This document shows, piece after piece, positions 23,922 to 32,900 of a DNA stretch of 64,000 nucleotides. The DNA is from Stackebrandtia nassauensis DSM 44728 (GTDB taxonomy: Bacteria > Actinomycetota > Actinomycetes > Mycobacteriales > Micromonosporaceae): positions 6,696,001-6,760,000 of the forward strand of contig NC_013947.1 in assembly GCF_000024545.1 (NCBI RefSeq), in the 5' to 3' direction. Every line of letters starts with the position of its first letter. Position 1 is the stretch's first letter. Below the pieces are notes generated by a model, which made no database searches, was not told where the DNA came from, and was given only the letters and a program-made list of their open reading frames with translations. Made by a program: the position numbers and the translations under genes.

Positions 23922-24668
23922 TCATCCGGACAGCGGCACGTCCTTGGCGGTGGCGGTCACCGCGATGTGGTCGTCGGCGAACTTCGGGTCGCCCAGCTTC
24001 AGATCGAAGGGCATGCTCGGCAGCGGGATCTCCTTGTTGAACTTCTGCGCCACCTCGTTCATCACCGCGTCGCCGCCCTGCGGCAGCTGACCCTCGGCGG
24101 GTTTGAACTCCTGCGCCTGGATGACCAGCTTGTTGTCGGTGACGTCGACCGTCGCGCCGCCGACCACTTCCACCTGCTGTCCGGCGACCTCCATGGTCAG
24201 CTTGATCTCCAGCGTGCTGTCGTCCTTGGCCGAGATCTCGGCGTTGGTGGTGTTCTCGATCGACTTGGTGAGGCTGTCGTAGGAGATGTCGGCCTCGGCC
24301 TCCATCCTGGACGCCTTCACCGGTCCGCTGCCGCCCATCGCGGTCGACATGTCCGCCTGGACGTCGTGCGCGATGATGTCCAGCTTCGGCAGCGTGATGG
24401 TGTCGTTGCCGACCTCGACCAGCTCGATGTCGATGCGGGTGTACTCCCCGGCGATCACCTGGGTCAGGAACGGGAAGCCGCCCATGGTCACCACCGGCGG
24501 CTTGGCGGACTTGACGTCGTTCTCGGTGGCCTTGTTCGCGATGACCTGGCTGAGCTGGTCGCCCGCGATGGACGCCGCCACCCGGTCACCGATGACCAGA
24601 ACCGCCAACAGGATGACGATCGTGGTGATCCAGACGATGGCTTTCTTGCGGGGAGAGGACTTGGCCAT
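23922..24668 (-). CDS. DUF2993 (LmeA-like) envelope protein
   Basis: The 248-residue protein has an N-terminal membrane helix (about 9-31) and a DUF2993 domain, recognisable from GGFPFLTQVIAGEY and the alternating beta-rich body. LmeA of mycobacteria, of this family, binds phosphoinositides and supports lipomannan growth in the periplasm. Whether this copy does so is unknown. It stands between a polytopic membrane protein (30 bp upstream) and the amidase (68 bp downstream), all on the minus strand, consistent with an envelope operon. Confidence 0.8.
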   Translation of the reverse strand: MAKSSPRKKAIVWITTIVILLAVLVIGDRVAASIAGDQLSQVIANKATENDVKSAKPPVVTMGGFPFLTQVIAGEYTRIDIELVEVGNDTITLPKLDIIAHDVQADMSTAMGGSGPVKASRMEAEADISYDSLTKSIENTTNAEISAKDDSTLEIKLTMEVAGQQVEVVGGATVDVTDNKLVIQAQEFKPAEGQLPQGGDAVMNEVAQKFNKEIPLPSMPFDLKLGDPKFADDHIAVTATAKDVPLSG

Positions 24669-24698
24669 GGGGTGGGTTCTCCAATGGGTGGAAGGCGG

Positions 24699-25646
24699 CT
24701 AACCGCCCTGGGTCAGGTAGTAGACGCCCAGCAGATAGGAAACCGGCGCCGCGACCCCGAAGGCCAGCAGGGGCCCCAGGCCGTGGCGTACTGGCCATAG
24801 TGCCACGCCGCCGCCCGCGATGCGCCGACCCGCCTGTGTGTAACCGGCCGCCAGGTCCCCAAGCACCCCAACCAAACCGATGATCAGACCGCCCACGGCG
24901 GCGGTGCCCGGGGTCGGGCCGCCCTCCAGCAGGATCGCGCTGTACGCGGCAACGGCGGTGCCCACCATGCCGCCGATGACGACCCCGAAGGCGCCGCGCG
25001 GCACCTGCCGGTTGATGCGCGGCTTCGGCAGCGTCAGGTCACAGGCCCGGGCGGCCATGACGGCGGCGCCGACCGCGATCGCGCCGGTCCACAGCGCCTG
25101 CTGCCCACCCGGTTTGCCCAACAGGCCGATCCAGCCCGCGAACCCGCTGACCACGACGGACAGGAACAGCGTCGAACCCATCGACACCGTCAGCTCCTCC
25201 CGGCCGGGACCGCGCGAGAACTGTCCGGCCACCGCGATCCCCAGCGCGATCGCCGGGATGTAGACCAGCCGGTCCAGCGAGATCGGGTGCGAGTAGAACA
25301 CCAGCCAGTCGGCGGAGATCGCCGAGACCAGCCCCGCCACCAGGGTGATCGTCGGGGAGGCCGGTTTGCGCAACTGCGTGTACGTCACGACGGTGAGGAT
25401 CTGCATCACCAGGATGACCCCGGCGAACACCTCCCGCCGCAGTCCGGTGGCGGCGATGAGCGCCACCGCCAGGAAGCCGGTGAACACCACGACCCCGGCC
25501 CGCGCCCACAACACGGGGGTGGGCGGCGGCATCGTCGGATCGTCGTCGGGTGTTCCGGGGGACGGGATCGGGGCGGTGGGCCCGGACTCCGGCCCGCCAC
25601 GCTGGCCGTGGCGAGCCTCCGGGTACGGCGGGCTGGGTTCGGTCAC
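24699..25646 (-). CDS. Polytopic membrane protein with Pro-rich head, unknown function
   Basis: The 315-residue product has a Pro/Gly-rich cytosolic head of about 45 residues and 7-8 membrane helices. The last third (IIGLVGVLGDLAAGYTQAG) faintly recalls the GDL stretch of CDP-diacylglycerol synthases, but the rest of that signature is missing, so I do not assign it. First gene of an apparent three-gene unit with DUF2993 and the amidase. It is divergent from glnR with a 118-bp spacer. Confidence 0.6.
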   Translation of the reverse strand: MTEPSPPYPEARHGQRGGPESGPTAPIPSPGTPDDDPTMPPPTPVLWARAGVVVFTGFLAVALIAATGLRREVFAGVILVMQILTVVTYTQLRKPASPTITLVAGLVSAISADWLVFYSHPISLDRLVYIPAIALGIAVAGQFSRGPGREELTVSMGSTLFLSVVVSGFAGWIGLLGKPGGQQALWTGAIAVGAAVMAARACDLTLPKPRINRQVPRGAFGVVIGGMVGTAVAAYSAILLEGGPTPGTAAVGGLIIGLVGVLGDLAAGYTQAGRRIAGGGVALWPVRHGLGPLLAFGVAAPVSYLLGVYYLTQGG

Positions 25647-25764
25647 GCGCCCAGGTTACGTGGGTGCTTGTGAGCGGTCGGTACCACCGATAGGGTTAGG
25701 ACGGCCCGCCACTGTCGCCGAGGTCAACGACTAGGCACGGAACGCGACGCGCGGAGGATTCATC

Positions 25765-26475
25765 GTGGATCTGATAATTCTGACGAACCAGGCTAAAGCC
25801 GTCCCCGCCTCGGTGCTGCCCGCGCTCGACCTCCTCGCCCACCGGGTCCGCTGCGCCAAGCCCGACGTCGGCACCCTGTTGTCGGGGCCGCAGTCCCACA
25901 CGGTGCTGGTCGACGCCCGCACCGATCTGTCCGAGGCCCGCGCCACCTGCCGGGTACTGCGCACCGGCGGCATGACCGTCCCGCTGATCGCGGTGGTGAC
26001 CGAGGCCGGTCTGGCCGGGGTGCACGCCGACTGGGGCATCGACGACATCATCGTGAACACCGCGGGCCCGGCCGAGGTGGAGGCCCGGCTGCGGCTGGCG
26101 ACCGGACGACTCGAGGTGCCCCCGGAGACCGGCCAGTCGACGGTCCGGGTGGGGGATCTGACCATCGACACCGAGACCTACGCGGCGAAGCTCAAGGGCC
26201 GTCCGCTGGACCTGACGTACAAGGAGTTCGAACTGCTGCGGTACCTGGCGCAGCACCCGGGGCGGGTGTTCTCGCGCGAGCAGCTGCTGCGGGAGGTGTG
26301 GGGCTTCGACTACTACGGCGGCACCCGCACCGTCGACGTCCACGTGCGGCGGCTGCGCGCCAAACTCGGCAGCGAGAACGAGTCGATGATCGGCACCGTC
26401 CGGCAGGTGGGGTACAAGTTCGTGGCCCCGCCCGCGAAACCGCTGCCGGACTCGGCGCCGGTGGCCGTGGCCTGA
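25765..26475 (+). CDS. glnR: GlnR, global nitrogen regulator (OmpR-type)
   Basis: The 236-residue protein matches actinomycete GlnR along its length: an atypical receiver domain (1-105) with LVDARTDL (Asp50, the conserved but reportedly unphosphorylated aspartate), [36 protein letters not shown], and an OmpR winged helix (about 125-220; [35 protein letters not shown]). GlnR controls glutamine synthetase, ammonium uptake, nitrite reductase and, in several actinomycetes, sugar transport. It acts without a paired kinase. The C-terminal tail after the winged helix is short compared with the Streptomyces proteins. Confidence 0.93.
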   Translation: MDLIILTNQAKAVPASVLPALDLLAHRVRCAKPDVGTLLSGPQSHTVLVDARTDLSEARATCRVLRTGGMTVPLIAVVTEAGLAGVHADWGIDDIIVNTAGPAEVEARLRLATGRLEVPPETGQSTVRVGDLTIDTETYAAKLKGRPLDLTYKEFELLRYLAQHPGRVFSREQLLREVWGFDYYGGTRTVDVHVRRLRAKLGSENESMIGTVRQVGYKFVAPPAKPLPDSAPVAVA

Positions 26476-26497
26476 CGAGGCTGGCAGACTGTTCCGC

Positions 26498-26899
26498 ATG
26501 AGTTGGGACGTACTGCTGCTGCGGATACCCGAGGGTGTCACCGCGATCGACCAGATTCCGGATGACATCCCGGCGACGCCCCTGGGAAGCCGGGACGACA
26601 TCCTCGCCGCCATCAGCCGGGTCGCTCCCGAGGCCAACCTGTCGGACCCCACCTGGGGCCAGCTGAACGGGGAGGACTGGTCGATGGAGTTCAACATCGG
26701 CTCGGACGATCCCGTCGACTCCGTCATGCTCCACATCAGAGGTGGCGGGGACGACATGGAGAATGTCATGTTCGGGGTGGCCGGGGCCTTGAACTGCCAG
26801 GTGATCGACTGCTCCGGCGGCGACGTGCTCACGCCGGAGAACGGCAGTTCCGGCTGGCGCGCCTTTCAGGAGTATCGCGACCAGGTGATCGGTACCTGA
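26498..26899 (+). CDS. Small acidic protein of unknown function
   Basis: A 133-residue acidic protein with no signal peptide or membrane helix. It has a regular alpha/beta pattern (MSWDVLLLRIP, MEFNIGSDDPVDSVMLHIRG) and two cysteines near the C-terminus (NCQVIDC). The overall look resembles small actinobacterial proteins seen near toxin-immunity loci, but I do not recognise a family and see no toxin here. It starts 22 bp after glnR, and its stop overlaps the ATG of the SARP gene by one base, so the three may be cotranscribed. Confidence 0.6.
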   Translation: MSWDVLLLRIPEGVTAIDQIPDDIPATPLGSRDDILAAISRVAPEANLSDPTWGQLNGEDWSMEFNIGSDDPVDSVMLHIRGGGDDMENVMFGVAGALNCQVIDCSGGDVLTPENGSSGWRAFQEYRDQVIGT

Positions 26900-29800
26900 T
26901 GCGGATCGGGATGCTTGGGCCGTTCGAGGTTCGCCGGGAAGACGGCAGTACCGCCGACGTACCGGGCGCCCGGTTGCGGGGCCTGTTGATCGCGTTGGCG
27001 CTGAACCCGGGACGGGTGGTCCAGAAGGGGACGCTCGTCGACTGGATCTGGGGCGAACAGCCGCCCTCCGACGCCGCGAACGCCTTGCAGCGCTTGGTGT
27101 CGCGGTTGCGGAAGGTGCTGCCGCCGGGCTCGGTCGAGGGCCAGACCGACGGGTACCGGCTGAACCTGGATCCCGAAGCCGTTGACGCGGTGCGGTTCGA
27201 GCGGCTGGTGAGCCGGTCCCGCGACGACGACAACCCGCTGCGGGTGCGGCGGCTGCGAGAGGCGCTCGACCTGTGGCGGGGCGCGGCCATGCAGGACGTC
27301 GGGCTGCCCGACAGTGCCTCCTTCGACGCGGCCGTCACCCGGCTGGAGCGGCTGCGGTTGAGCGCCGTCGAGGAGCGCTTCGACGCCGAGGTCGGGCTCG
27401 GCCACGGCGCGGACCTGGTCGAGGAACTGACCGATCTGGTGGCCGCGAACCCGGGCCGGGAGCGGCTGGCCGCCGCGTTGATGCGGGCGCTGGTCATGGC
27501 GGGACGCGACAACGAGGCGCTGCTGGTCTACGAGCGCACCAAGGAGGCGCTGGCCGACGCGCTGGGTGTCGACCCCTCGCCGGAGCTGTCGGAACTGCAC
27601 GTCGCGCTGCTGCGGGGCGAGCTGGGACGGCAGGAGGAGAACCGTGACACCAACCTGCGCGAGGAGCTCACCAACTACATCGGCAAGGACGCCGACGTCA
27701 CCGCGGTCGGCAAGCTCATCGGCGAACACCGGCTCACCACCCTGACCGGACCGGGCGGCTCCGGGAAGACCCGGATGGCGACCGAGACCGCGCGCACGCT
27801 GCTGACCGACCTGCCCGACGGGGCGTGGCTGGTGGAACTGGCGGCCATCGGCGCCGACGGCGACGTGGCGCAGGCGGCGCTCACCGCGCTGGGGCTGCGG
27901 GACGCGCTGCTGGGCGAGCCGTCCACTCTGGATCCGACCGAACGGCTCGTCGCCGCGTTGCGCGACCGGGACGCGCTGTTGATCCTGGACAACTGCGAGC
28001 ACGTCATCGAGTCGGCCGCCGCCCTGGCGCACCGGCTGCTGGGCGAGTGCCGACGGCTGCGGATCCTCGCCACCAGCCGGGAACCGCTCGGCATCACCGG
28101 TGAGGCACTGTGGCCGGTCGGGCCGCTGGAGCTGCCGGACGAGGACGCCGACCTCGACGCGATCGAGGCCGCGCCGGCGGTCCAACTGCTGCGGGACCGG
28201 GCCCGGGCGGTGCGCAAGGACTTCGCCGTCGACGCCCCCACCCTGGCGACGATGGCCCGGATCTGCCGGACGTTGGACGGGATGCCGCTGGCGATCGAAC
28301 TGGCCGCGGCCCGGTTGCGCATCATGACCATCGAACAGCTCGCCACCCGGCTCGACGACCGGTTCCGGGTGTTGACCGGCGGCAGCCGCACCGCGCTGCC
28401 CCGGCACCGGACGCTGCGCGCGATGGTCGACTGGAGCTGGGAACTGCTGTCCGACGCCGAACGGACGGTGCTGCGTCGGCTGTCGGTGTTCGCGGGCGGA
28501 GCCAGCCTGGAGGCCGCCGAACGCGTCTGCGGCGGCGACACGGTCGAAGTCGACGAGGTGCTGGAACTGCTCGCCGCGCTGACCGAGAAGTCGCTGCTGG
28601 TCACCGGAGGCGAAGGCGCGCCGCGCTACCGGATGCTCGGCACCATCAAGGAGTACGCCGCGCAGCGGCTCGCCGAGGCCGGGGAGTCGGAACTGGCGCG
28701 CCACGCGCACCTGGCCTATGTCACCGAGCTCGCCGAGACCGCCGACCCGCAGCTTCGCCTCGGCGACCAGCTGAAGTGGATCGCCGTGCTGGAGGCCGAA
28801 CGCGACGACATCAGCGCCGCGATGCGCGGCGCGATCGCCGCCGGGGAAGCCCAGGCCGCGATGCGGCTGGCTGCGGGCGCCGGTTTCTACTGGTGGCTGT
28901 GCGGACGCCGCACCGAGGGAACGGAACTGGTCACCGCCGCCAGCGAACTGCCCGGCGACGTCGACGACGAGACCCGGGCCATCGTGTACGGACTGGCCGT
29001 GTCGTTCGCCAGCGCCGGACGGGCGTCCGACGAGAACCACGTCGAGGAACTGATCCACAAGGCGTACCACTACGCGCAGCGCAGCGATTCCCGCAATCCG
29101 ATGCTGGCCATCGCCGTCCCGCTGGAACGCATGATGCAGGGGCCCGACCAGATCCTGCCCGCCTGGGAAACGTTGCTGGACAACGAGGACCCGTGGGTGC
29201 GCGCGCTGGCCCGGTTGCATCTGGGCAAGTCGCGGATCCTGCTCGGCCACGGTGGGCCGGAAGCCGACGAGAGCCTCGCACAGGCGCTCACCGAGTTCCG
29301 GGCGCTGGGCGAACGGTTCGGCATCTCCTTCGCCCTGACCGAACTGGCCGACCGCGTCGCCATGCGCGGCGAGTTCGCCGCCGCCTGTGAGTACTACGAG
29401 CAGGCGGCCGTGGTCGTCACCGAGGTCGGCGCCTTCGAGGACGTCACCCGGATGCGGTCGCGGCAGGCGCTGCTGTACTGGCTGCTGGGCGACACCGAGG
29501 CCAGCGCCGCCGCGATGGCCGAGGCCGAACGGCTCGCCGAGCGGGTCACCTGGCCGGAGGCGCTGACGGAGCTGACCTTCGCGAAGGCCGAACTGGCGCG
29601 GTGGCGTGGCGACACCGACGAGGTGCGCCGACAGCTCGACGTCGTGACGTCGCTGCTGACCGGAATGACGGAACGGCCGACCGTCCGGGTACTGACACAC
29701 AGCCTGCTGGCCTACCTCGCCGAGGATCTCGACGAGGCCCGGGAACACTGCGCCGTCGTCTACCGGTCGATCGTCGAACTGGGGCACCCCGCCCTGATCG

Positions 29801-30039
29801 CGCACGGGCTGCTCATGATCGCGGGCCTGGCGCTGCGGCGCGGACAGTACGAGCAGGCCGCGCGGCTGCTGGCGGCGAGCGAGGCCGTGCGCGGTCTGCC
29901 GGACCGCTCGCAGCCGGACACCGACCGCATCGAGCGGGAAACGCGAGACCGCCTCGGCGACAAGGAGTACGCCGAGGCGGTTCGAGAGGGAACTGAGACG
30001 AGCTGGACTCAGCTGGTCGAGGTCACGCTCGCTTCTTGA
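26899..30039 (+). CDS. AfsR/SARP-family regulator with NB-ARC ATPase and TPR-like region
   Basis: A 1046-residue regulator. Residues 1-90 form a SARP winged helix (RIGMLGPFEVR...), about 95-245 a bacterial transcriptional activation (BTAD) domain, about 255-560 an NB-ARC/STAND ATPase with Walker A GPGGSGKT (284-291) and Walker B LLILDNCEH, and about 600-1046 helical TPR-like repeats. Proteins of this build integrate signals and switch on secondary metabolism or stress genes. No biosynthetic genes are adjacent; the nearest candidate target is the converging DrrAB-type exporter, whose 3' end overlaps this gene by 17 bp. Confidence 0.88.
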   Translation: MRIGMLGPFEVRREDGSTADVPGARLRGLLIALALNPGRVVQKGTLVDWIWGEQPPSDAANALQRLVSRLRKVLPPGSVEGQTDGYRLNLDPEAVDAVRFERLVSRSRDDDNPLRVRRLREALDLWRGAAMQDVGLPDSASFDAAVTRLERLRLSAVEERFDAEVGLGHGADLVEELTDLVAANPGRERLAAALMRALVMAGRDNEALLVYERTKEALADALGVDPSPELSELHVALLRGELGRQEENRDTNLREELTNYIGKDADVTAVGKLIGEHRLTTLTGPGGSGKTRMATETARTLLTDLPDGAWLVELAAIGADGDVAQAALTALGLRDALLGEPSTLDPTERLVAALRDRDALLILDNCEHVIESAAALAHRLLGECRRLRILATSREPLGITGEALWPVGPLELPDEDADLDAIEAAPAVQLLRDRARAVRKDFAVDAPTLATMARICRTLDGMPLAIELAAARLRIMTIEQLATRLDDRFRVLTGGSRTALPRHRTLRAMVDWSWELLSDAERTVLRRLSVFAGGASLEAAERVCGGDTVEVDEVLELLAALTEKSLLVTGGEGAPRYRMLGTIKEYAAQRLAEAGESELARHAHLAYVTELAETADPQLRLGDQLKWIAVLEAERDDISAAMRGAIAAGEAQAAMRLAAGAGFYWWLCGRRTEGTELVTAASELPGDVDDETRAIVYGLAVSFASAGRASDENHVEELIHKAYHYAQRSDSRNPMLAIAVPLERMMQGPDQILPAWETLLDNEDPWVRALARLHLGKSRILLGHGGPEADESLAQALTEFRALGERFGISFALTELADRVAMRGEFAAACEYYEQAAVVVTEVGAFEDVTRMRSRQALLYWLLGDTEASAAAMAEAERLAERVTWPEALTELTFAKAELARWRGDTDEVRRQLDVVTSLLTGMTERPTVRVLTHSLLAYLAEDLDEAREHCAVVYRSIVELGHPALIAHGLLMIAGLALRRGQYEQAARLLAASEAVRGLPDRSQPDTDRIERETRDRLGDKEYAEAVREGTETSWTQLVEVTLAS

Positions 30040-30766
30040 ACGTGGACCGGGCCCACAGGTAGCCGACGAGGGCGATCCCGAGGCACCAGGCGACGGCGGT
30101 GAGCGTGTCACCGGTCTCCGGCTTACCGGCCAGCAGGCCCCGCATCGTCTCGATGATCGGCGTGAAGGGCTGGTACTTCGCGAACTCCCGCAGGCCCGGG
30201 CCCATCATGTCGGCCGGGACGATCGCGCTGGAGAAGAACGGCAGCAGCACCATCGGTACGGCGGCCATGCCCGCCGTCTCGGGGGACTTCGCCGCGATCC
30301 CCAGGGCGATCGTCAGCCAACCGGCCGCGAAGCCGAGCAGGATCACGATTCCGGCCAGGGCCAGCCAGTCCAGCAGGTCCGCCGCCGGGCTGAACCCCAT
30401 CGCGAACGCCACCCCGACCAGGGCCGCGATCGCGATCACGTTGGTCAGCACACTGGTGATGACGTGGCCGTTGAGCACCGCGCCCCGGGAGACGTCCATG
30501 ACCTTGAACCGGTTGATGATGCCCTTGGTCATGTCGGAGTTCACCGCGGTCGCGGTGGCTCCCAGTCCATAACAGACGGCCATCAGCATCAGCCCCGGCG
30601 TCGCGTAGTCCACATAGTCGACGCCGACGCTGAACGCCTCGCCGAACATGTACACGAACATCAGCAGCATGAAGATCGGCATCAGGATCGAGTTGAACAC
30701 CGAGACCGGGTTGCGGGCGATGTGTTTGAAGTTGCGGCGCAACATCACCATCGAATGGGATTTCAT
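30023..30766 (-). CDS. ABC-2 type exporter permease (DrrB-like)
   Basis: The 247-residue protein has six membrane helices and the DrrB/NodJ-like layout: NPVSVFNSILMPIFMLLMFV near the start, and ETAGMAAVPMVLLPFFSSAI then PIIETMRGLL towards the end. It pairs with the upstream ATPase to export a drug or lipid. ATG 30766 overlaps the ATPase stop by 4 bp. An open frame continues upstream but lies antisense-like over the ATPase gene and has no coding character. Confidence 0.85.
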   Translation of the reverse strand: MKSHSMVMLRRNFKHIARNPVSVFNSILMPIFMLLMFVYMFGEAFSVGVDYVDYATPGLMLMAVCYGLGATATAVNSDMTKGIINRFKVMDVSRGAVLNGHVITSVLTNVIAIAALVGVAFAMGFSPAADLLDWLALAGIVILLGFAAGWLTIALGIAAKSPETAGMAAVPMVLLPFFSSAIVPADMMGPGLREFAKYQPFTPIIETMRGLLAGKPETGDTLTAVAWCLGIALVGYLWARSTFKKRA

Positions 30767-31704
30767 CGGGATTCCACCTCCGTGGTGTGGCCCGTCAGGG
30801 CGAGGAAGACGTCGTCGAGGTCGGGAGTGTGGACGGTGAACTCCTCGGCGCTGAGCGAGTTCTCGTTGAGCCGGTTCAGCAGCGTCCACAGTGATTTCGT
30901 CCCGGTGTCGCTGGGGACCCGCAGCGTCAGCGAGTCGGCGTCCGGTGTGGAGCCGGGGAACAGCCGCGTCGCCGCTTCGAGCTCGGCGGGGGCGGCGAAC
31001 TGGAGCCGGACGTGGGTGCCGGGGATCTGACGCTTGAGTTCGGCGGACGTGCCCTGGGCGACCAGGTGTCCCTTGTCGAGCACCGCGATCCGGTCGGCGA
31101 GCTGGTCGGCCTCGTCGAGGTACTGGGTGGTGAGGAAGATGGTCACGCCGTCGGCGACCAGGTCGCGGATGATCGACCACATCGTGCGACGGCTGCGCGG
31201 GTCCAGCCCGGTGGTCGGCTCGTCCAGGAAGATGATGCGCGGGTTGCCGACCAGCGTCATCGCCAGGTCGAGTTTGCGGCGCATACCGCCCGAGTAGGTC
31301 GAAGCGGGCTTCTTCGCCGCCTCGACCAGGTCGAAGCGTTCCAGCAACCGCGCGACGGCGTGCTTGCCGTTGCCGGTGGCGGCCCGGTTCAGGTCCACCA
31401 TCAGTTGCAGGTTCTCCTGGCCGGTCAACAGTTCGTCGACCGCCGCGAACTGGCCGGTGACACCGATCGCGGAGCGCACCGCCTTGGCGTCGGTCTCGAC
31501 GTCGTGTCCGGCGACGCGCACCGAGCCGCCGTCGGCCTTCGTCAGGGTGCTCAGCACGTTGACGGTCGTGGTCTTGCCTGCCCCGTTGGGACCGAGTAGG
31601 GAGAAGATCGTGCCCGCACGGACGTCGAGGTCGATGCCGTCGAGCACGACCTTGTCCTTATAGGCCTTTCGCAGTCCCGAGACCGCGATCGCTGTGTTCG
31701 TCAT
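30763..31704 (-). CDS. ABC transporter ATPase (DrrA-like)
   Basis: 313 residues with Walker A GPNGAGKTT (38-46), Q-loop GVTGQFAAVD, signature YSGGM (137-141), Walker B IIFLDEPTTGLD and a switch-type histidine replaced by TTQY, as is common in the DrrA group. The C-terminal 90 residues form the extra domain typical of DrrA. ATG 31704 fits the family N-terminus; a start ten codons upstream is possible. No resistance or biosynthesis genes are adjacent, so the cargo is unknown. Confidence 0.88.
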   Translation of the reverse strand: MTNTAIAVSGLRKAYKDKVVLDGIDLDVRAGTIFSLLGPNGAGKTTTVNVLSTLTKADGGSVRVAGHDVETDAKAVRSAIGVTGQFAAVDELLTGQENLQLMVDLNRAATGNGKHAVARLLERFDLVEAAKKPASTYSGGMRRKLDLAMTLVGNPRIIFLDEPTTGLDPRSRRTMWSIIRDLVADGVTIFLTTQYLDEADQLADRIAVLDKGHLVAQGTSAELKRQIPGTHVRLQFAAPAELEAATRLFPGSTPDADSLTLRVPSDTGTKSLWTLLNRLNENSLSAEEFTVHTPDLDDVFLALTGHTTEVESR

Positions 31705-31773
31705 GCGGCCAACTATCAGCGGCCGGTCCGCCACCGCCCTGACACCGCACTGACACGGCCTGACACGCGACGG

Positions 31774-32694
31774 CTAGAGCTTCTTGTGGTAGTTGACGTC
31801 GGTGGTCCAGCGGGTGAAACCGGCACCGGTGTACAGCCGGACGGCGCGCACATTGGACTCGTCGACGTACAGCATGACGGTGTCCAGACCCCGGCCGCGC
31901 AGGTAGCGCAGCCCCGCGGTGGTGAGGGCGGCGCCCAGCTTCAGCCCCTGCGCCTCCGGGGCGACGCCCAGCACGTAGATCTCGCCGATCGCCGAGTCGC
32001 CGCTGCCGTGGACCTTGGTCCAGTGGAAGCCCAGCACCTGGCCGTCGACGTCGCGTTCGGCCAGCAGCAGCCCCTCGGGGTCGAACCAGTCCTCGCGTTC
32101 GCGCATCGCGATGTCGCGGACGGTCCAGCCGCCCTGGTCGGGGTGGTCGGCGAACGCCGCGTTGTTGACCTCCAGCAGCCGGGTCTCGTCGCGGCCCGGG
32201 ACGAAGGAGCGGATGGTGATCCCGGCGGCGGGCTCGCCGTCACCGTCGGCGTCGGTCAGGTGGCGGCGCATCTGCCACAGCACCCGGTCGCGGGTGAAGT
32301 CGTGCCGGTCGGCCAACAGCAGCGCGGTGGGGTGGTCGCCGTGCGCCCAGATGGTGAGGGCCCGGCACTTGGCGGCGGTGGCGCGCTTGATCAGGGCCGC
32401 CAGCAACGCCTCGCCGTGGCCGTTGTGCCGGTGTGTCGGGTGCACCAGCATCTCGACGGCCGCGACGCCGTCGTTGTCCAGTTCGAGGTTGGCGTAGCCG
32501 ACCAGGGTGCCCTCCGCGTCCCGGATCATGAGGTGGGCGCCGGGCTCAGCCTCGGCGCCGCCGTGCCGCAGATTCAGGATCGTCTGCTCGTTGAGCGCGG
32601 ACAGTCCGTCCGCCCTGGCACCGGCCTCGACTAGTTCCAGAACCTCGGCGACCGCGGCGGCCTCCAGGCGTTCGTAAATCTCCACGCGAATCAC
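31774..32694 (-). CDS. mshD: Mycothiol synthase MshD
   Basis: A 306-residue tandem GNAT protein. The N-terminal half has VEMLVHPTHRHNGHGEALL and the C-terminal half has YVLGVAPEAQGLKLGAALT with LYVDESNVRAVRLYTGAGF, all matching MshD. It acetylates Cys-GlcN-Ins with acetyl-CoA, the last step of mycothiol synthesis. Only the C-terminal domain is catalytic in characterised enzymes. Start codon GTG 32694; an internal GTG three codons on is possible. Its presence fits an actinobacterial host. Confidence 0.9.
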   Translation of the reverse strand: MIRVEIYERLEAAAVAEVLELVEAGARADGLSALNEQTILNLRHGGAEAEPGAHLMIRDAEGTLVGYANLELDNDGVAAVEMLVHPTHRHNGHGEALLAALIKRATAAKCRALTIWAHGDHPTALLLADRHDFTRDRVLWQMRRHLTDADGDGEPAAGITIRSFVPGRDETRLLEVNNAAFADHPDQGGWTVRDIAMREREDWFDPEGLLLAERDVDGQVLGFHWTKVHGSGDSAIGEIYVLGVAPEAQGLKLGAALTTAGLRYLRGRGLDTVMLYVDESNVRAVRLYTGAGFTRWTTDVNYHKKL

Positions 32695-32860
32695 CGTACG
32701 TGGCTTTGCCCCTAGAGGCGAGTGGGTGCCATTGGACCCGACCGTTTCGATACGTCCGATTGAATCTCAAGTATCCGAGAATTTTCTTGCAACCAAGGCG
32801 CCCCACCTGGCGTGATTACCCGTGTGAAGGCAGATGACTTCGGTCGAAGCCGACACGCTG

Positions 32861-32898
32861 GGACCGAGCGCCGTGCCGGGGCGCTCGGTCCACCTTTT
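32861..32898 (+). terminator. Strong intrinsic terminator with T tract on the + strand
   Basis: A perfect 12-bp stem, GGACCGAGCGCC / GGCGCTCGGTCC (32861-32872, 32880-32891), with a 7-base loop is followed by ACCTTTTT. The T tract makes it a + strand terminator, yet no + strand gene lies upstream in the 166 bp back to the divergent mshD start. It may end a small RNA that begins in this gap; on the minus strand it also lies just past the DUF2264 stop. Confidence 0.7.
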
Positions 32899-32900
32899 TG

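Noticed and set aside
26866-30111. A 1081-codon open frame antisense to the SARP regulator
   Set aside because: The sense strand has clear SARP, NB-ARC and TPR-like content; the antisense translation has none.
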